Positions 47,364 through 60,689 are shown, numbered from the stretch's first letter. The stretch: 64,000 nucleotides of DNA from Struthidea cinerea (GCA_013397865.1 VZTI01004087.1:434260-498259); one strand, 5' to 3'. Program-made: numbers and translations. The notes: generated by a model not told the origin, from the letters alone.

Positions 47364-50300
47364 ACATGGATTGCACTTTCTGGAGTCTAAACCTGCCTAT
47401 GTTAGCAGCGGCATTACCAGATGATGAGCAATTATAAGGACAATAATACAAACATGATGTTCTTCTTTATGGACATATCACTTCAGGGTTTGTTTTACTT
47501 TTAAAAATACACATCCAAACAAACCACTTCAAGAAACAAGTAACATTGTCATGCCAGCAAATCAGCCTTGAAATCAGCAAGGCTTTTTATGCAAATATCA
47601 CTGACTTCTGCAACACATGTTTTACGAAAATGGATTGATGGTCTGGACCATGAGGATTCTTAAGAATAATCAGAAAAACTGTTTGGTACTTTGTTCATAG
47701 ATATATTCTGAAAAGTAAGGAGGAATCTCCATAATTTATAATTAGCATTTCTCTCTGAAGGAATAATCAAGACCTCCAACAAGATAAAGATGCATGGAAT
47801 GTAATTATGATGAACAATCTTTCCTACTCACATTACTTTAGTTAGCACACAAATAAACAATGAAAACCAATTAAAGCTTCAAATGAATTACAGAACAGAA
47901 AAACTTGTGGCAAAAAAAAATATGCTTTTTATTCAAACCATGCAAGTGTTTGAAATGTAGCTAGGGAAAATACTAATAATCAGTACGTAAAAAAAATCAC
48001 ATGGATAGTGTACACAAAATCAATTGTCAAAATCTCTTTACCTAGAAAGCCAAATGCAAAGCTGTCCTAAGATAAAGGAGGAATATTTGAAAACTTTTAA
48101 TTAAAAGATATTTAGAAATTATTCTGAGAATCATTATTTGGAAGAAAGTGATAAATTGCAAATTCTTATGATGTATAATAAGACATTAACTTTTTTTGTG
48201 GCAAGTCATAATTACGACATTAAAATAAGTTAGAAAAGGAAGAATATAAGTTATTTATATTTATACTTATCCAGGAGAAACTTGGAGGTAGGTGAGGACT
48301 GTGGACAATTTCTTTGTCAGTGTTCATCACCATATTCTTTCCTATGACTCAATGGAACCTGCCCTGAGCCATTTCCTTACTCAGAATTCTTCCATTATAG
48401 CACTGATTTCTCTTCATGTAGCATTACCTGATTTGTTGCCAAATACACTGTTTCTCTTTCCTCGAAGAATCCTTTATCACTCCTATCTGCCTATCTTATA
48501 CCCTACCATCTGCATTTAATTCCCTACTTCCTTCTTTGTTTCTTTGCAAAATTTCTAAATAACTATGTATACATGTATTTAGACACATATCAGCTACTAT
48601 AGCCTTTCTTCTCTTCCACCTCCCTTGCTTTTGCAAAGACTCTTTCCTTCTTCCCCCTACAACAATAAAGATTTTGTAATTACTTTTCAGCCAAGATCAG
48701 CTGTAGACACAAGAAAGATAAGTAGGTACCCAGGTAGCTGTCAAGGGTAACAGAATGTTTCAAGTGGTACCCAGTTTACTCCAGAGCACAGGAATGTTCA
48801 TTTTTTCCTAAAATAGATCCCGAGGAAAAGGTTAGAGACTGTGAATAATAGCCACTGCTGTTACAGGAGAGCTCTCACTTTTGCAACAGCCCCTGTAAGA
48901 ATGACAAGCCTAGAAATTCCCCCTTGTTTGGCTTCATATCTCCAGTGTACCTTTCACATCCCAAGGTGAATGCAGAGCGTCTGGGAAAAAAGACATCTTG
49001 AAAAAAACCTTCACTTTGTCCAGACTTCACCGAAAGGTATGAGACCACTGGCATTCGAATAACCTGCTTTTATTCACATTGATGTAAAAAAGGGCATTCA
49101 CATAATTTAGGCAGATTTGAACTTCCCATAGTAGGATTGCTGCTTTCGCCTTTGTCACTCAAAGAAAGCTGGAAAATACCAGACGTTTGTAAGGCACCCA
49201 CATGCATAATAATGAAAAGTAAGACAAAATTAATGTTCTACTTGATTGATCTCTTTGTGCTGTTGTTCCCTGTAGTAAACACTTATCTTTATAATGTTTT
49301 CATAGTTTTGCAACGTTGCTCCAACATTTTAATTGACACGGTAGTTTCAATTTTTTATCCTATTATATATGATTCTGTCAGATTTCAATGGGTGTTTCTT
49401 TAAGTGACCTCAAGGTTCTGCAGAATGACATCTTTCATTACTGGAAGTTTATGTCAACATATCTTTTCATCTTTAGTAGCATTTCTTAAACCAGAAAGAT
49501 TTAAATCAAGGATTTTTGTGAAGACAATGAGCAGTAGAATTATTAAAAGATATTAAAGTAATGTCCAAATATAGCTGCTCGTGAGTCACTATGATACTAG
49601 TTCCTGAATCAGGAGGAATACTGCTATTGATAGGAACTATCACTCAATCAAATCTTATAGGTAATTCATTTTTGGGGTTTTGATAGCATAAATCTCCAAG
49701 ACCATGTGAATCAAACCTGCATAAAGGTTGAACTACTGGCTATATTCTGACTGCTAGAAGGGAATGAGTACCTTTCAACACTTTGCTAAAATGTCTTCTA
49801 AATTTTTCAAGAATAAAAGGCTGAAAATCCAAAGAACAGTCTAACCTTAACTAGTCTTTCAAAGACTGCCAAGGTAGTTTAACAATTAGTGACTTCTGAT
49901 GCAGAAATAATAATTTTCAGTTACACTACTTGATTCCAGAGCATTGAGTGATCACAGACTTTTATACCTGCAAGTCTGAGTGCCCAAGAACATAAGTGAT
50001 ACTTATACAAATTGAGCAGTGATCAATCTTCACAACAATTGTACTCTCTTGTTTCAAGAATTACAAAAGGTTGTTTAAACATGAAATATTTTATTCCCAG
50101 ATATATGCATTAATACACTTCATAATTCCTCTCTTCAAGGCATGGTTCATGGATTTCTTTCCAAGATAGTAAACAAGTTCGTCGAGGCTCTCAGGATTAA
50201 TCACATAGTATTAATTAAGATGGTTAGATTATTGTGGGTTTTTTAGGGGTGAAAATAAATCTAATTTTCCCTAATAGCCAGTAGATAAAACCAGATGAAA

Positions 50301-52687
50301 GGTAATTCATCTGATCTGTCCTAAACAATGCTTTTTTGGAATGAGATGAGCTATCTCCTGGAAACTCTCCTCTGAGTAAACAAGCAGAGCAATAAAGATG
50401 TCTTGTCCTGCCTTTTAGACATCTAATATTGAAACTCTTGAATCTGAGCAGGTAAAATCTGTTTTGTGTTTCAGATGCAGGTTTCAAAGCTTCTTTCAAG
50501 GAATACTTCCCATAATGCAATTATCCCATTCATGAGGAAGTCTGTTGAGCTACCTACTCAGAAGCTCCACAGCAGTGATCCCACGTTTACAGCTTTTTTT
50601 TTCCTCAGGGAGTTTCTTGTTTTGACAGTCACTGAGAAAGGCTTTAAAAAATGACCCTATTACATCCAAAGACTTGCAATAGCGAATTGAAAATTAAAAT
50701 TATGTTTTTTTTCTTGAACATTCTATTTTTTTGAAGTTAGTCTCTGATACTGGGGACTCCACCAATCATCCCTTTAATGAAAACAAAACTCTTCAGACTT
50801 GTTTATAATCCATGAAGAAACATAAACCACAACAAATTCCTTTTTCCTTGGAAATAATCCTTAAAATGTAGCTATGGGAGACTTTTCTGTCTGAAGTATT
50901 TCAGAACTGAAACAATTTATCTCCACAGTTATCAAGTCTCATGGCTTCATGACTTTAAAGAAGAAAAAGCAGTAAATGCTGTGCTTTTACCTCAGGTGAT
51001 ACGATACATCACCTGCTGTAGTACTTGAAGTTAGCCTCAAAGCAAAACTATCTTACTTTATCTTCACTGTATTTTTACCTTTGGAAGGCTAATACATTTA
51101 GCTGGTCTAAGATAAAACAGATAAAAAATAAACAGCATTTAGAGCACCAAAATCCCATTGTCACAGAGAAGCAGAGAAGATCTGGTTTAACTTTGTGGCA
51201 CAAGAATGGTGGTGACCATGTCAGAAGCATCAACCCTGTGGATATGAATCAAACCTTCTTCTTTAGGAAGCTACACAGGGAAACTAGGCCATTTTCCTCT
51301 GTAATGCATTGGACTCTATGACACCTTAATTTTCCAAAATTCTAATAGTTTAAATGTCTGCAATGGGGCTACTAATAGTCATTTGGGTTTTTTTTACTAA
51401 CCTTTTAAATTTAATCTTCCATCCATTAATACATCCAGAAAGAAAATTTAGTATTCAGTTGCTGAAATTGTTGTATTTTCTTTCTTGAGGGATGGAGTTA
51501 TAGTATCTCAACTCACTCAGTTCAAGGATCAACAAACCCAGAGATCTAAAGCACAGAGTCCAACATAATGGATCCAAGTTTATTAGGAGGGCACTAAAAC
51601 ATATAAAGTGATCCTTAACCAGGGAATAGAGTGTAATAGGAGAAACACAGTCTTTCTAGTTGGACATACTGTTTCCATAAAATTATATTTACTCATGCAT
51701 GCACAGGTAAATTAAATCAAAGCAAAATTTGTTATGGAGGACTTAGTGAATTCTGTAGCCTAATACTATTCAAAAATAAAGTACATCAGCTTTTAAGAAG
51801 TTTTTGATAAACAGAGTTTTCTGTAAACATCAGCCATGAAATCACACAGCTGCAGTTGGTCATAAATTAATAATATTGCTAAAAACACCAAACACACAGA
51901 GGGAATTGTAAAGATTCCACCAACAAAGTCATTGAATACTGTGCATGACTAAACCCCCACTAAATAAGGCAAGTCATATCCCCAGAAACAGAAACTCTAA
52001 CCTCATTAAGCAAGTATAAAACTGTCTGAAGTGATGGAAAACCACTTTGTACTCCACCTAATAACACAACTGGAATCCACTTTGAAGGAAAATTGAGGCA
52101 AAAACTCCTGTACAAATCAGGGAGACTGCAAACAAACAAAGCATTAAAGTAAAATTGCCCAAAAGAAGACGACAATAAGAATCTGTAATACCCTGAATAG
52201 AACACAAGAAGGCACTTAAAGAGGCATTCAGAACTAATGATGACATTAACTCGATAAAGGCATATGCATCCAAAGAGTCCCTGAAGCAATCTATACCCAG
52301 TGACTATGGCATCAGAGAAGCTGCATTTGAAAAATTAACACCCCATTACCATGGAATAACAACAATGTTCACAGGCTGTATAAAAGCAAGACACAAAACT
52401 TGGCAGTTGAACTGCAATGAGAACCCGAATGATAAAAGTTGAGAAGGAGAATGAGAACTAAGAACACATTGAAATAGTTTTTCCTTGGCATTGCCAGTTG
52501 GAAGAATAGCTAGGGAAGAAAGTATCTACTCGAATTTATTCTGTGGTTTTGATGTTTGTATAATTTGTTCTCAATATGTGAGCATCAAGACAGATAGAGC
52601 TCTTTAAGCACTCATTTCCATCATTGTTTGCAAGTGATTCAGGAACCTTCATGTATTTGCAGCAGTAAGTGTGTTAAAGATAGGAAA
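47364..52687. other. Repeat-poor AT-rich sequence, no gene seen
   Basis: Only short ORFs. 51550-51640 carries LTR-like signals in minus orientation (TTTATATG then AATAAACTTGG), but no boundaries could be found. 51960-52289 is a hydrophobic 109-codon minus ORF without a recognisable family. Confidence 0.35.
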
Positions 52688-52993
52688 TGTTTAGCTTGGC
52701 GAAGACGAGGCTCAGGGGTGACCTTACGACTCTCTACGACTGCCTGAAAGGAGGTGGCAGCCAGGTGGAGGTTGGTCTCTTCTCCAGGTAACTAGGGATA
52801 GGACAAGAAGACATAGTCTTAAGATGCACCAGGGGAGGTTGAGGTTGGACATTAGAAATTATTTCTTCACAGAAAAGGTGATTACATATTGGAATGGACT
52901 ACCCAGGGAGGTGATGGAGTCATGTCCCTGGAGGAGTTTAAGGAAAGCTGGGATGTGGCACTTGAACCTAATTGATTCTGTGATTCTGTATTT
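52688..52993 (+). mobile_element. CR1 LINE 3' end with internal deletion
   Basis: Starts in the ORF2 C-terminus (TTAGCTTGGCGAAGACGAGG; LRLDIRNYFFTEKVITYW in frame at about 52840) and runs through CAGGGAGGTGATGGAGTC. It then jumps from GATGTGGCACTTGAACC directly to GATTCTGTGATTCTGT, the octamer tail. The block normally between them, with the GATCTTAGAGGTCTTTTCC-type sequence, is missing. It is the same subfamily as 57090-57597. Confidence 0.88.
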
Positions 52994-55714
52994 TAATAAA
53001 ATGCAGTGGATGCTATCTTTTTTGACACTTAAAATACATATAAATAGTGAATATCAGCTTTATATCTGCGATAATTTCTTCTTTGCTGAGAATATATCTC
53101 ACCTGCTCTGACTACAGATCAATATTTATTACTTCCAGTTCAGTAACTGAGGACAAGAGAAGACTGACTAGCTGATTACTAATAAGGTGTTGCTTGCTAA
53201 AGGTCTGTATCCCAAACTTTTTGTACAGCCTGAGAAGTGCATCATGCCTTTGAGTAATTATTATTTAGAGTTCCTGTCTGTCCCAATAGGTTTCACTAGT
53301 GTTTATTCTCTAAATGCCAGCAAGTCCTAGCCTTATTCATACTAGAAAAGCTTTGCTGAATATGTAACAACATGCCACGTATTAGTGTTATGCGCTTGGT
53401 GTACAGCTTGGGTTAAAAAAATAACCTTCAGAAGAAAACGTAAACCAGTAAGGTTCTGATTTTAGTTCCTCATAAGGCTCAAGAATGATGGTATTTGATT
53501 AGAATTTTAGTTTAATTATATTATTGCCCTCTTCCCTTTACAATGAAAGAGAATTCTTTCACAAGACAGATAGCCACATGAAAATCATTATTTTGAGAAA
53601 GACTCTCACTAGGTCAAAATCATGTTTGAAAAGAGGACTTTCCTGTCTTCTTCTTTCTTAGTTCATGAAGTTTCATAGATAGTCTAACAGTTTTAGGGCT
53701 TGATAGGACATACTTTTTTTCCATATTGGTCTGTTCTTTCAAAAATATCTGTCATTTGATCATTTGTTTCTGCCACCATTTGCATACGGTCAGGGGGATA
53801 CTTTAGCTTTTGAACAAAAGTCCATTGAGTTAGAGAAATACCAAAACTGAATCTAAAGTAGAAACAGAATGTTGTTTGAAGATCATTAAACTGAACTACT
53901 GAGGATGCTTGCACTGGTTAGAGTCAGGTAAATATCTACCGGGGTCTCTAGAAGCAGCAACCACATGCAGACAGCAGCCTTGGAGAAGCATTCCTTCTGT
54001 AGCCGTACAGGAGGGATACTGAGAGTTCTATATTTTAATAAAGGTGTTGGAATAGGATTTGAATACATTTATCAGTTATAACTGGGGATGTGTGATATTT
54101 CTGTAATGTGGCTTTCCACGTAGTGTAGACTGTTGACTATATCCCTTGATTGGGATTTCATCAGGCTAGCTGTGGATATTTTTTACCCGTATATTTAATG
54201 TTCTTTTGACATATATTTACCTTTTTCTCAGGTCTTAGGTTTATCTTTTCAAAGTACACATGGGTTTCTAGCACTTCAGAGAAAGCACTAGGTTGGGGTT
54301 AAAATATACTTTTTTTTCCTCATAAAAGCAAAGCAGATCTCTGTGACTGGTAGATAGGGGAAGGGAATGGGAAAAGAGTCATTAGCAAGAAAATCTCAAT
54401 TGAAGTTCAATGAGAGCACTCTCTGAAAAACTTCTCATTTAAAATTAAAGTTCCTAGTAAAATTGATACATGGAAAACATACGTGTTCAGTGTTGTTTCA
54501 ACTTGAAGTACAGCATGCATTTTAAATTATGTGCCTACTTCAGTGTTGATAAGATTCTCCAAGTGAGTAAAAGTATATATATGAAAAAAATCAAACCAAA
54601 ACAAAAAATCTCATTGCTTATATTCATCTTTCTTGTTTTCTGATTGTTTTTCAGTGTAAAAGCCATTATTTGAAGATGACATAAGGGTGACCCAGAACAC
54701 TTCTTTTGTCCATCTGGATATAGTAAAGATGTAAGTTAAGAGTTGAGAGTGGTTTTCTTTGTTCCCCTTCAGAATGGCTACACTTAGAATTGGAAGCTTC
54801 TCTAGTCATTTCTCTAAATGCTGATTTACCTTCCAGAAAAGGACCTTAGTTGGCTTCCCACTTTAATTCTTATTTCTGTAGCTGAGGCTGGCACATTTTA
54901 AGAGGACAAGTGGTAAGGTAAGGGGACACAATATGGAGAGCGAGTTAAAACTTTATTACATATGGGCCCTTGTCTGATTCAACAGAAATGCTAGTGATAA
55001 CAATGTCTCCTTCATAGAAGAGAATGATATAAAGAAAATTTCTTGTTTTGAAAAGGAATGCAGCATGGGGAGTAATGTGAAACCAAATTCATGGAGTGAA
55101 AGCCCCGGCCTCATTCTGATTCAACTGTTGAGGGAAAAAGCCTACGAATTTAAAAATAAGATCAAGAACTCTGCAAATACTTTCTAAGAAACAGTCTTTA
55201 TATTATTTGTGTGGGAAAGCAAGAATATCAGACAGTAATATTGCTGAGGACATTGTGTGAATTTTCCCTCTTTATGCCAAAAATAGGGAGTTAGGGGCTA
55301 GCCAAAAATAGTGATTTTTGCAGGTTGTTCTTATTAGGAGTTGGAATTCATGACAGTAAAGTCAGGTGACCTTGAAAAGTATAGCTACTAAGGAGGAATC
55401 AAAGAAGCAAGAGCAGCTTTCTTGCTTTACCTTGGTTTGGCAAATATGCTACCCCAGGTCCCATACTTTGGTTTTTGTCTTTCTGCTGTGGTGGAGCCTA
55501 CTCCTGGTTTTTTACCAGATTTATCCCTCTTTTCCTTCTCCTATCTTTTGTTTTCACACTCTCTCTCCTTAAACTATTCTCAGCACAATCTCCAGAACTC
55601 ATCATGTAATTTTTCAAGTATCTTTACATATCATTTTGGGATGGAAACTTTGTCCATTAAGCCTAGTAATGTATACAGGAATGTGTATATTGCATATTTA
55701 ACAATATAAAGTTA
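52994..55714. other. AT-rich unique sequence, no gene seen
   Basis: No recognisable transposon or exon. Short ORFs on both strands are unremarkable. Confidence 0.4.
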
Positions 55715-55950
55715 TGTATGATCTTGGCTGGTTGCAAGACACCCACCAGTCATTCTCTAACTCCTTTTCCTCAATAGGACAGAGGTAAAAAATAAGATGA
55801 GAAAGCTTCTGAGTTAAGATAAAGGAGATCAGTTGTTAATTAGTGTCTCAGGTGTCTGTGCCCCCATACTGTGCTGCACGGTGCAAAGGGGAGAGGAAAT
55901 GGGGGATTACAGTCCATAATAGCTTCTCTCAGTCAGTGAAGACAGCAAAG
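55715..55950 (-). mobile_element. Decayed ERVL-type LTR fragment, minus sense
   Basis: In plus orientation it follows the same block order as the left end of the LTR at 36712: TGTATGATCTTGGCTGG, ACACCCACCAG, CCTCAATAGGACAGAGG, GAGTTAAGATAAAGGAGATCA. After a deletion comes GCACGGTGCAAAGGGGAGAG, then AAATGGGGGATTACAGTCC. The polyadenylation region and the module array are lost. It is the most diverged of the four family members in the window, hence probably the oldest. Confidence 0.65.
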
Positions 55951-57089
55951 AAAGGAGTGATGGGTGCAGGGGGGTTGTGTTTTGATTTGGGTTTTTTTCT
56001 GTTTATATATTTTAACCAGGAGTCACTTATTTTGTTTTAGTTAATAACGGGGCAGGAGTACTAGTATTTACTCACCCAGGATGATGGATTTTCAGCAAGT
56101 TGACAGATGAAGCTTTGTTGTAGTCAACACGGAATATACACCACCAACAATAAATTCAGCCCGTTCTGTTTCAATAATGTAAACACTAATTATCAGGCTC
56201 TCAGAAGAGCTAAATTGTATTTTACTGATGACCTTGTTCCTGTTTATAGACTCTGTGGCCTGAAGGCAGAAACTGTGAGAGGAGGAAAGCTGTGAGAAAG
56301 GTGGACGGAATGATAAAACAAACAAGAAGCATGACTTCCCCTGAGCTAGATGAATCTATTAACATTTGTTTAATTTCCATATGTCTTTTTAAAAGTTTAC
56401 TATAATTTCCCATAACAGCACTGTCTGCAGTACTTGACATTTCAGTTGTGAAGCTCAGCTCTTGGCAGTGAATTATTCTAACCTACATCTACCCTGGTCA
56501 AGCCCTCTTCCTGTCTCTGTGACTATCCATATTTTTCAGCATTTGGCTTATTTTGGATGGTGTCCAATCTTTTCTACCAGCAGACTTTTCACCATAGGGA
56601 CACTTCCAAGGGTCGACATCTGGTGGATTTCTGATATCTGTCTTTATCTTTTTTCTTGAGAAGCAATTCTTCAGAATACTTCAAACTCTCTGAAAAATAG
56701 AGTCCTGTCTTGGGGCAGGCAGAGAAAGAAATAATAGGAATATTTTCATTGGCTTGGTCCTCTGGAGTTGGGATTCCAGGGAAAGGAAAAGGTCAACAGC
56801 TACTTACTGTCAGGTCCACTAATTCTTCATCCTTGTATAAGGAAGCTGAAAATGGGGGAAGTAAGGTCTGGCAGTTTAACACTACAGAGGTAGGTAAACA
56901 CCAAAGTGAAAAAGGCAACTTGGTCTGTCTTCTAAGAGCTTTGTGCAAGCAAACAATTAACTTGTTTCTCAACTCAACCCAGTAACAGGTCAACTTTGAA
57001 CTGATTCTTACTAATTGATGGTTGTAGATTATAGATAATTTGTTGAGCACTTCCTTTACTTAATTTATTTATTTTTTTAATTCTGATGT
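55951..57089. other. Unique sequence, no gene seen
   Basis: Several overlapping ORFs (62-91 codons) on both strands at 56092-57050 share no recognised domain. Nothing supports a gene. Confidence 0.4.
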
Positions 57090-57597
57090 ATGAAGATGTC
57101 CAATTTTGGCCCACTCACTTCAAGAAACGCATTGAAGTGCTAGAACGAGTCCAGAGAAGGACAATGAAGGTGGCAAAAGCTCTAGAGAGTAAGTCCGTAT
57201 GAAGAGCAGCTGAGGGAGCTGAGGGTATTTAGCCTGGTGAAGAGGTGGCTCAGGGGTGACCTGATCACTCTAGAACAGCCTGAAAGGAGGTTGTAGCAAG
57301 GTGGGTGTCAGTCTCTTCTCCCAGGCAGTTAGTGACAGGATGAGAGGAAATGGCCTCAAGCTGCACCAGGGGAGGTTCAGGCTGGACATCAGGAGAAATT
57401 CCTTCATAGAAAGGGTTGTTAAACATTGCAATGGAATGCCCAGGGAGGTGGTAGAGCCACCATCCCTGGACGTGTTTAAGAAACGACTGGATGTAGCACT
57501 TAGTGCCGTGGTCTGGTTGACAAGGTGGTGATCAGTTAAAGGCTGGACTCAATGATCTCAGAGATCTTTTCCAACTTAAATGGTTCTGTGATTCTGC
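57090..57597 (+). mobile_element. CR1 LINE 3' end, well preserved
   Basis: The C-terminal ORF2 begins with the block GAGTCCAGAGAAGGACAATG near 57147. The downstream frame at 57301-57531 is open for 76 codons (SDRMRGNGLKLHQGRFRLDI, then FIERVVKHCNGMPREVV). The 3' UTR has GGCTGGACTCAATGATCTCA and GATCTTTTCCAACTT, and the tail is ATGGTTCTGTGATTCTG. It is less mutated than the copies at 52688 and 61437. Confidence 0.92.
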
Positions 57598-59728
57598 AAA
57601 ATAATGCAACACCAAATCTGGATCTGTTTTTCAGCTCTCAACTGAGGTAAACTTCTCTGGAAAACCCTTTCAGCTTCTAATTTCTTATAGCATTATAAAA
57701 TGTGGGTGAAATTTTTTATCATTATCTTTCATTGCTTATTACAAAATAATAACAATGAATTTATTCTATTTACAGGAATTAATGAATTATACTTTCCTCT
57801 AGGCTAGTTACCAGAATAGGCCACAATGTAGATGTTCTCTCCTTTTTTGTGTCAATAGTCAGCCAATTTTTTTTTCTTAATATTTATTGAAATACGGACT
57901 GGATCAGGGAGCAGGAAGATGGGGTGGGGGTGTTTGGGGGGGGTGCGGTGGGAAATAATAAGAACACCACAAAAAATAACCTGTTAGTGGAAACTAGGTT
58001 TTATAAAATTTAGAATGACAGAAAAGCAATGAACAGATGATTTTTGAAATTTATTCATAACTTAATTCATCTACCAATTTTAGCTTTTGCTTTGCTGTTC
58101 CATCTCAACTAGCAAGCAAAACCTCCTGTGGTTAAGTAGCATTTGTCTGCTCCTGCTATCAATCTAATACAACGAGCTGCACACAATTCTCTATCTGCAG
58201 CAAAACTCCCACTGATACCAATAGCCCAGAATCTGTAAATACAGTATCAAGGAGAAATTCAGCATGTACATTTAGTTTCATCACACATTTTGTTATAGCT
58301 ATTAAAATGCTATATTTCTACTTCATGTTTTTGCTGTCTTTTTCTATTTCAAACTAGTAATGAATAAAGCACTAACACAGAAAGAGTTTTGACACAGAGA
58401 AATCATTCTGGAACTTCCTGACATAAATTTGTTAGTGCTTTAATTCTTTATTTGGATAATTGCTTTCTTGATTGTCACTCCTTATATCTGTTTGACAGTA
58501 ATATTAAGGATGATATTCTCTTCCTGTTTTCCCTTTTTAAGAACTATTGCAGGGAATATGTAGGCATATAGGTAAATTACAGTATTTACAGGGTGCTAGG
58601 ATTTCATCTGCCATCCATTTACCTGATCTAAACAGCCATCTCTGTTTTATTGATTCATTTATGACAAGTAAACACAAATCTGTAATCTTCATTTGCTAGC
58701 ACAAAACTTTCTAGGAATTTATTCAGGATTACCATTGCCAGAATGTCTAAAATTGGCAACGCATTGCTCATAAAATAAAAAAGACTAAGTTTATTCTTAG
58801 GAATGTATGTTGGAATTGTTTTCCAAAGCACCTCTGAGAAAAGATGAACAAGCCTCATTGACAGGAAAACCTATATAAAAAGTGTCCAGTGTTCCCTGCT
58901 CTTAGGAAGAAGTGAAATGAAATCTGATCATTGCTGAGTTTGCCACACTGCTTCATTTTAGTAATGCTTACATTAAGGTATTTTAACTACTAGGTAGAAG
59001 AGTTCGTTTGAGTATGTATTTATTTCAGACAAGTTCTATTTCTGATTGTTACCTTGGATGCAGTAGAAAAATTCCATGGACAAAACTGAGGTATTTTGAT
59101 TTGCAGAGGTTATGTATCTGATATTTTCTCTCTTGTTCAGACTTTTTACAGAGGACTAGTTCAGCCAAGTACTTCAATTTCCACAATTCTGAGTAGCAAA
59201 TCTCCCAGATCTGTATATATCTTTATCTACTAAAAGTAAATTTTAAGAGCACTGATTTAAAAAGATATTAAAAAGCATCTAGGGTTTTTTTTCTCAAAAA
59301 TGTTTTTTCTATCTAGATTAATCAACATAGTTTCTAGAATTTCCTAAGTTAGATTAGTCATTATCAGTTTAGCTCAGCTTTTCTTCTTTTAGGTGGTATG
59401 ACCTCATGCAACAGCTGTCCCCCTTTTTTTAAATACTTTGTCTTTTGGGGGATTTTTTTGAGTAGGAGAAAAAAACCTGGATTTTTTTTTTTATTCCAAA
59501 AATTTCAAATGCTATAATATTTAAAATTTATTAAAAATATAAATATCAGATTTCTTGCTCATGTTACTCACTTCTCTGAAGCATCTTTTGGACATATGAC
59601 TGATTAATTCCACTATTATGTATGACAGAGGGTGGACAAGAGAAAGAGGCTGAAGAGGGATGAGGGAGAGAGAGTGAAGGGATCCCCTTGTTCCTGGTCA
59701 AGATATTAATTTAATTTAATTTCTTTGG
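57598..59728. other. AT-rich sequence with a G-rich patch, no gene seen
   Basis: A G-quadruplex-capable run lies at 57921-57952. The rest is AT-rich with short ORFs. The 67-codon minus ORF at 58655-58858 is unrecognised. Confidence 0.4.
57921..57952 (+). other. Potential G-quadruplex
   Basis: Four G runs (4, 5, 8 and 3) separated by 1, 5 and 6 bases on the plus strand, which meets the usual G3+N1-7 rule. Confidence 0.7.
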
Positions 59729-59965
59729 ATGAGTTCAGGAATTAGTGGAAATCAAGAACTATGTAAGGATGTTCAAGAATATGAATGGAAGCAACTATGG
59801 GAAGTATTAAAGCTTTGCCCTGAAGCAGCTATAGACAGGATTAAAGCTCTGCCCAGAACTTTAAGTAGTGTTGAACTGGAAAGTAATTGCACTTTGGCTG
59901 AAGCTGTATCAGAAATCTTCCGATCCAATGCAAGAAGGAATAGGTCTATAATAAAATACGGATAA
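59729..59965 (+). CDS. Unassigned 78-codon ORF, uncertain
   Basis: The frame is open from an ATG after a T-rich tract, and TTCAG at about 59738 could be a splice acceptor. The product contains YEWKQLWEVLKLCPEAAIDR and a helical, Glu-rich second half (TLAEAVSEIFRSNARRNRS). The composition looks more protein-like than most short frames here. I do not recognise a family. It could be a fossil retroelement gene fragment, given the CR1 copy that starts about 700 bp downstream, or an isolated exon. Confidence 0.15.
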   Translation: MSSGISGNQELCKDVQEYEWKQLWEVLKLCPEAAIDRIKALPRTLSSVELESNCTLAEAVSEIFRSNARRNRSIIKYG

Positions 59966-60689
59966 GGAATATTTTTCCCAGTTGGGACACCTACACTGGA
60001 CAAGATTGCAATACGCTGCCTTCAACAATAGTTAAGTCCCTGTTGGGAGAATTAAAAGAGCACGCAAAAGTTATTCCCCTCACTGAACAGATGCAGGGTA
60101 TGCCTGAGGATGAAAATGTCCTCATGCTGCTTCCAACCTGCTTCCCAGACCTGCGGGCTTGATTCAAGGCAGGATGAGAGGATAACTCTTCCTCTAAGTT
60201 CTTTCATTTCCTAGTATCTCTGCAGGGACTTTCAATAAAAGAGTCAAATTATTGTAGTGTTTTCTGTGAAGTGGAAACTTGGCTTGTGCCTACCTGCTAG
60301 GAGACACAGCAATCAATTCAGCTCACTAAGAGGAGAGAGCTGCAGAGCAGCTGTCCAACAGCAACCAATTAACTCAGAGAAGAAGAGGCAGCTCCCACAG
60401 CTCAATACTACTTCTTGAGTGTTTTGTCTCATTAGAAATACAGAGGAAGGTGACAAATTTAAGTAAAACAAAACAAAAAAGCTCTGAAAGCTGAAAGCTC
60501 TAAGTTCTAAATAATGGGCTGGGACTCCTGATCTTCTATTCTTTTTGCCAAAAATGTCACTACAATTGCAAACAGTGCATACTTATATCTATAGAATATA
60601 GTGCATACCATACCCATCGCAATAGGATTTTTGTGTAATCAATTGGCCCCAAATGTAAGCAGTGGCTGCCCGCTGTTGGTGAGTAACAT
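59966..60689. other. Unassigned sequence between ORF and CR1
   Basis: Contains TTTCAATAAAAGAG near 60229, a polyadenylation-like signal. No repeat family recognised; possibly further retroelement debris. Confidence 0.3.
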
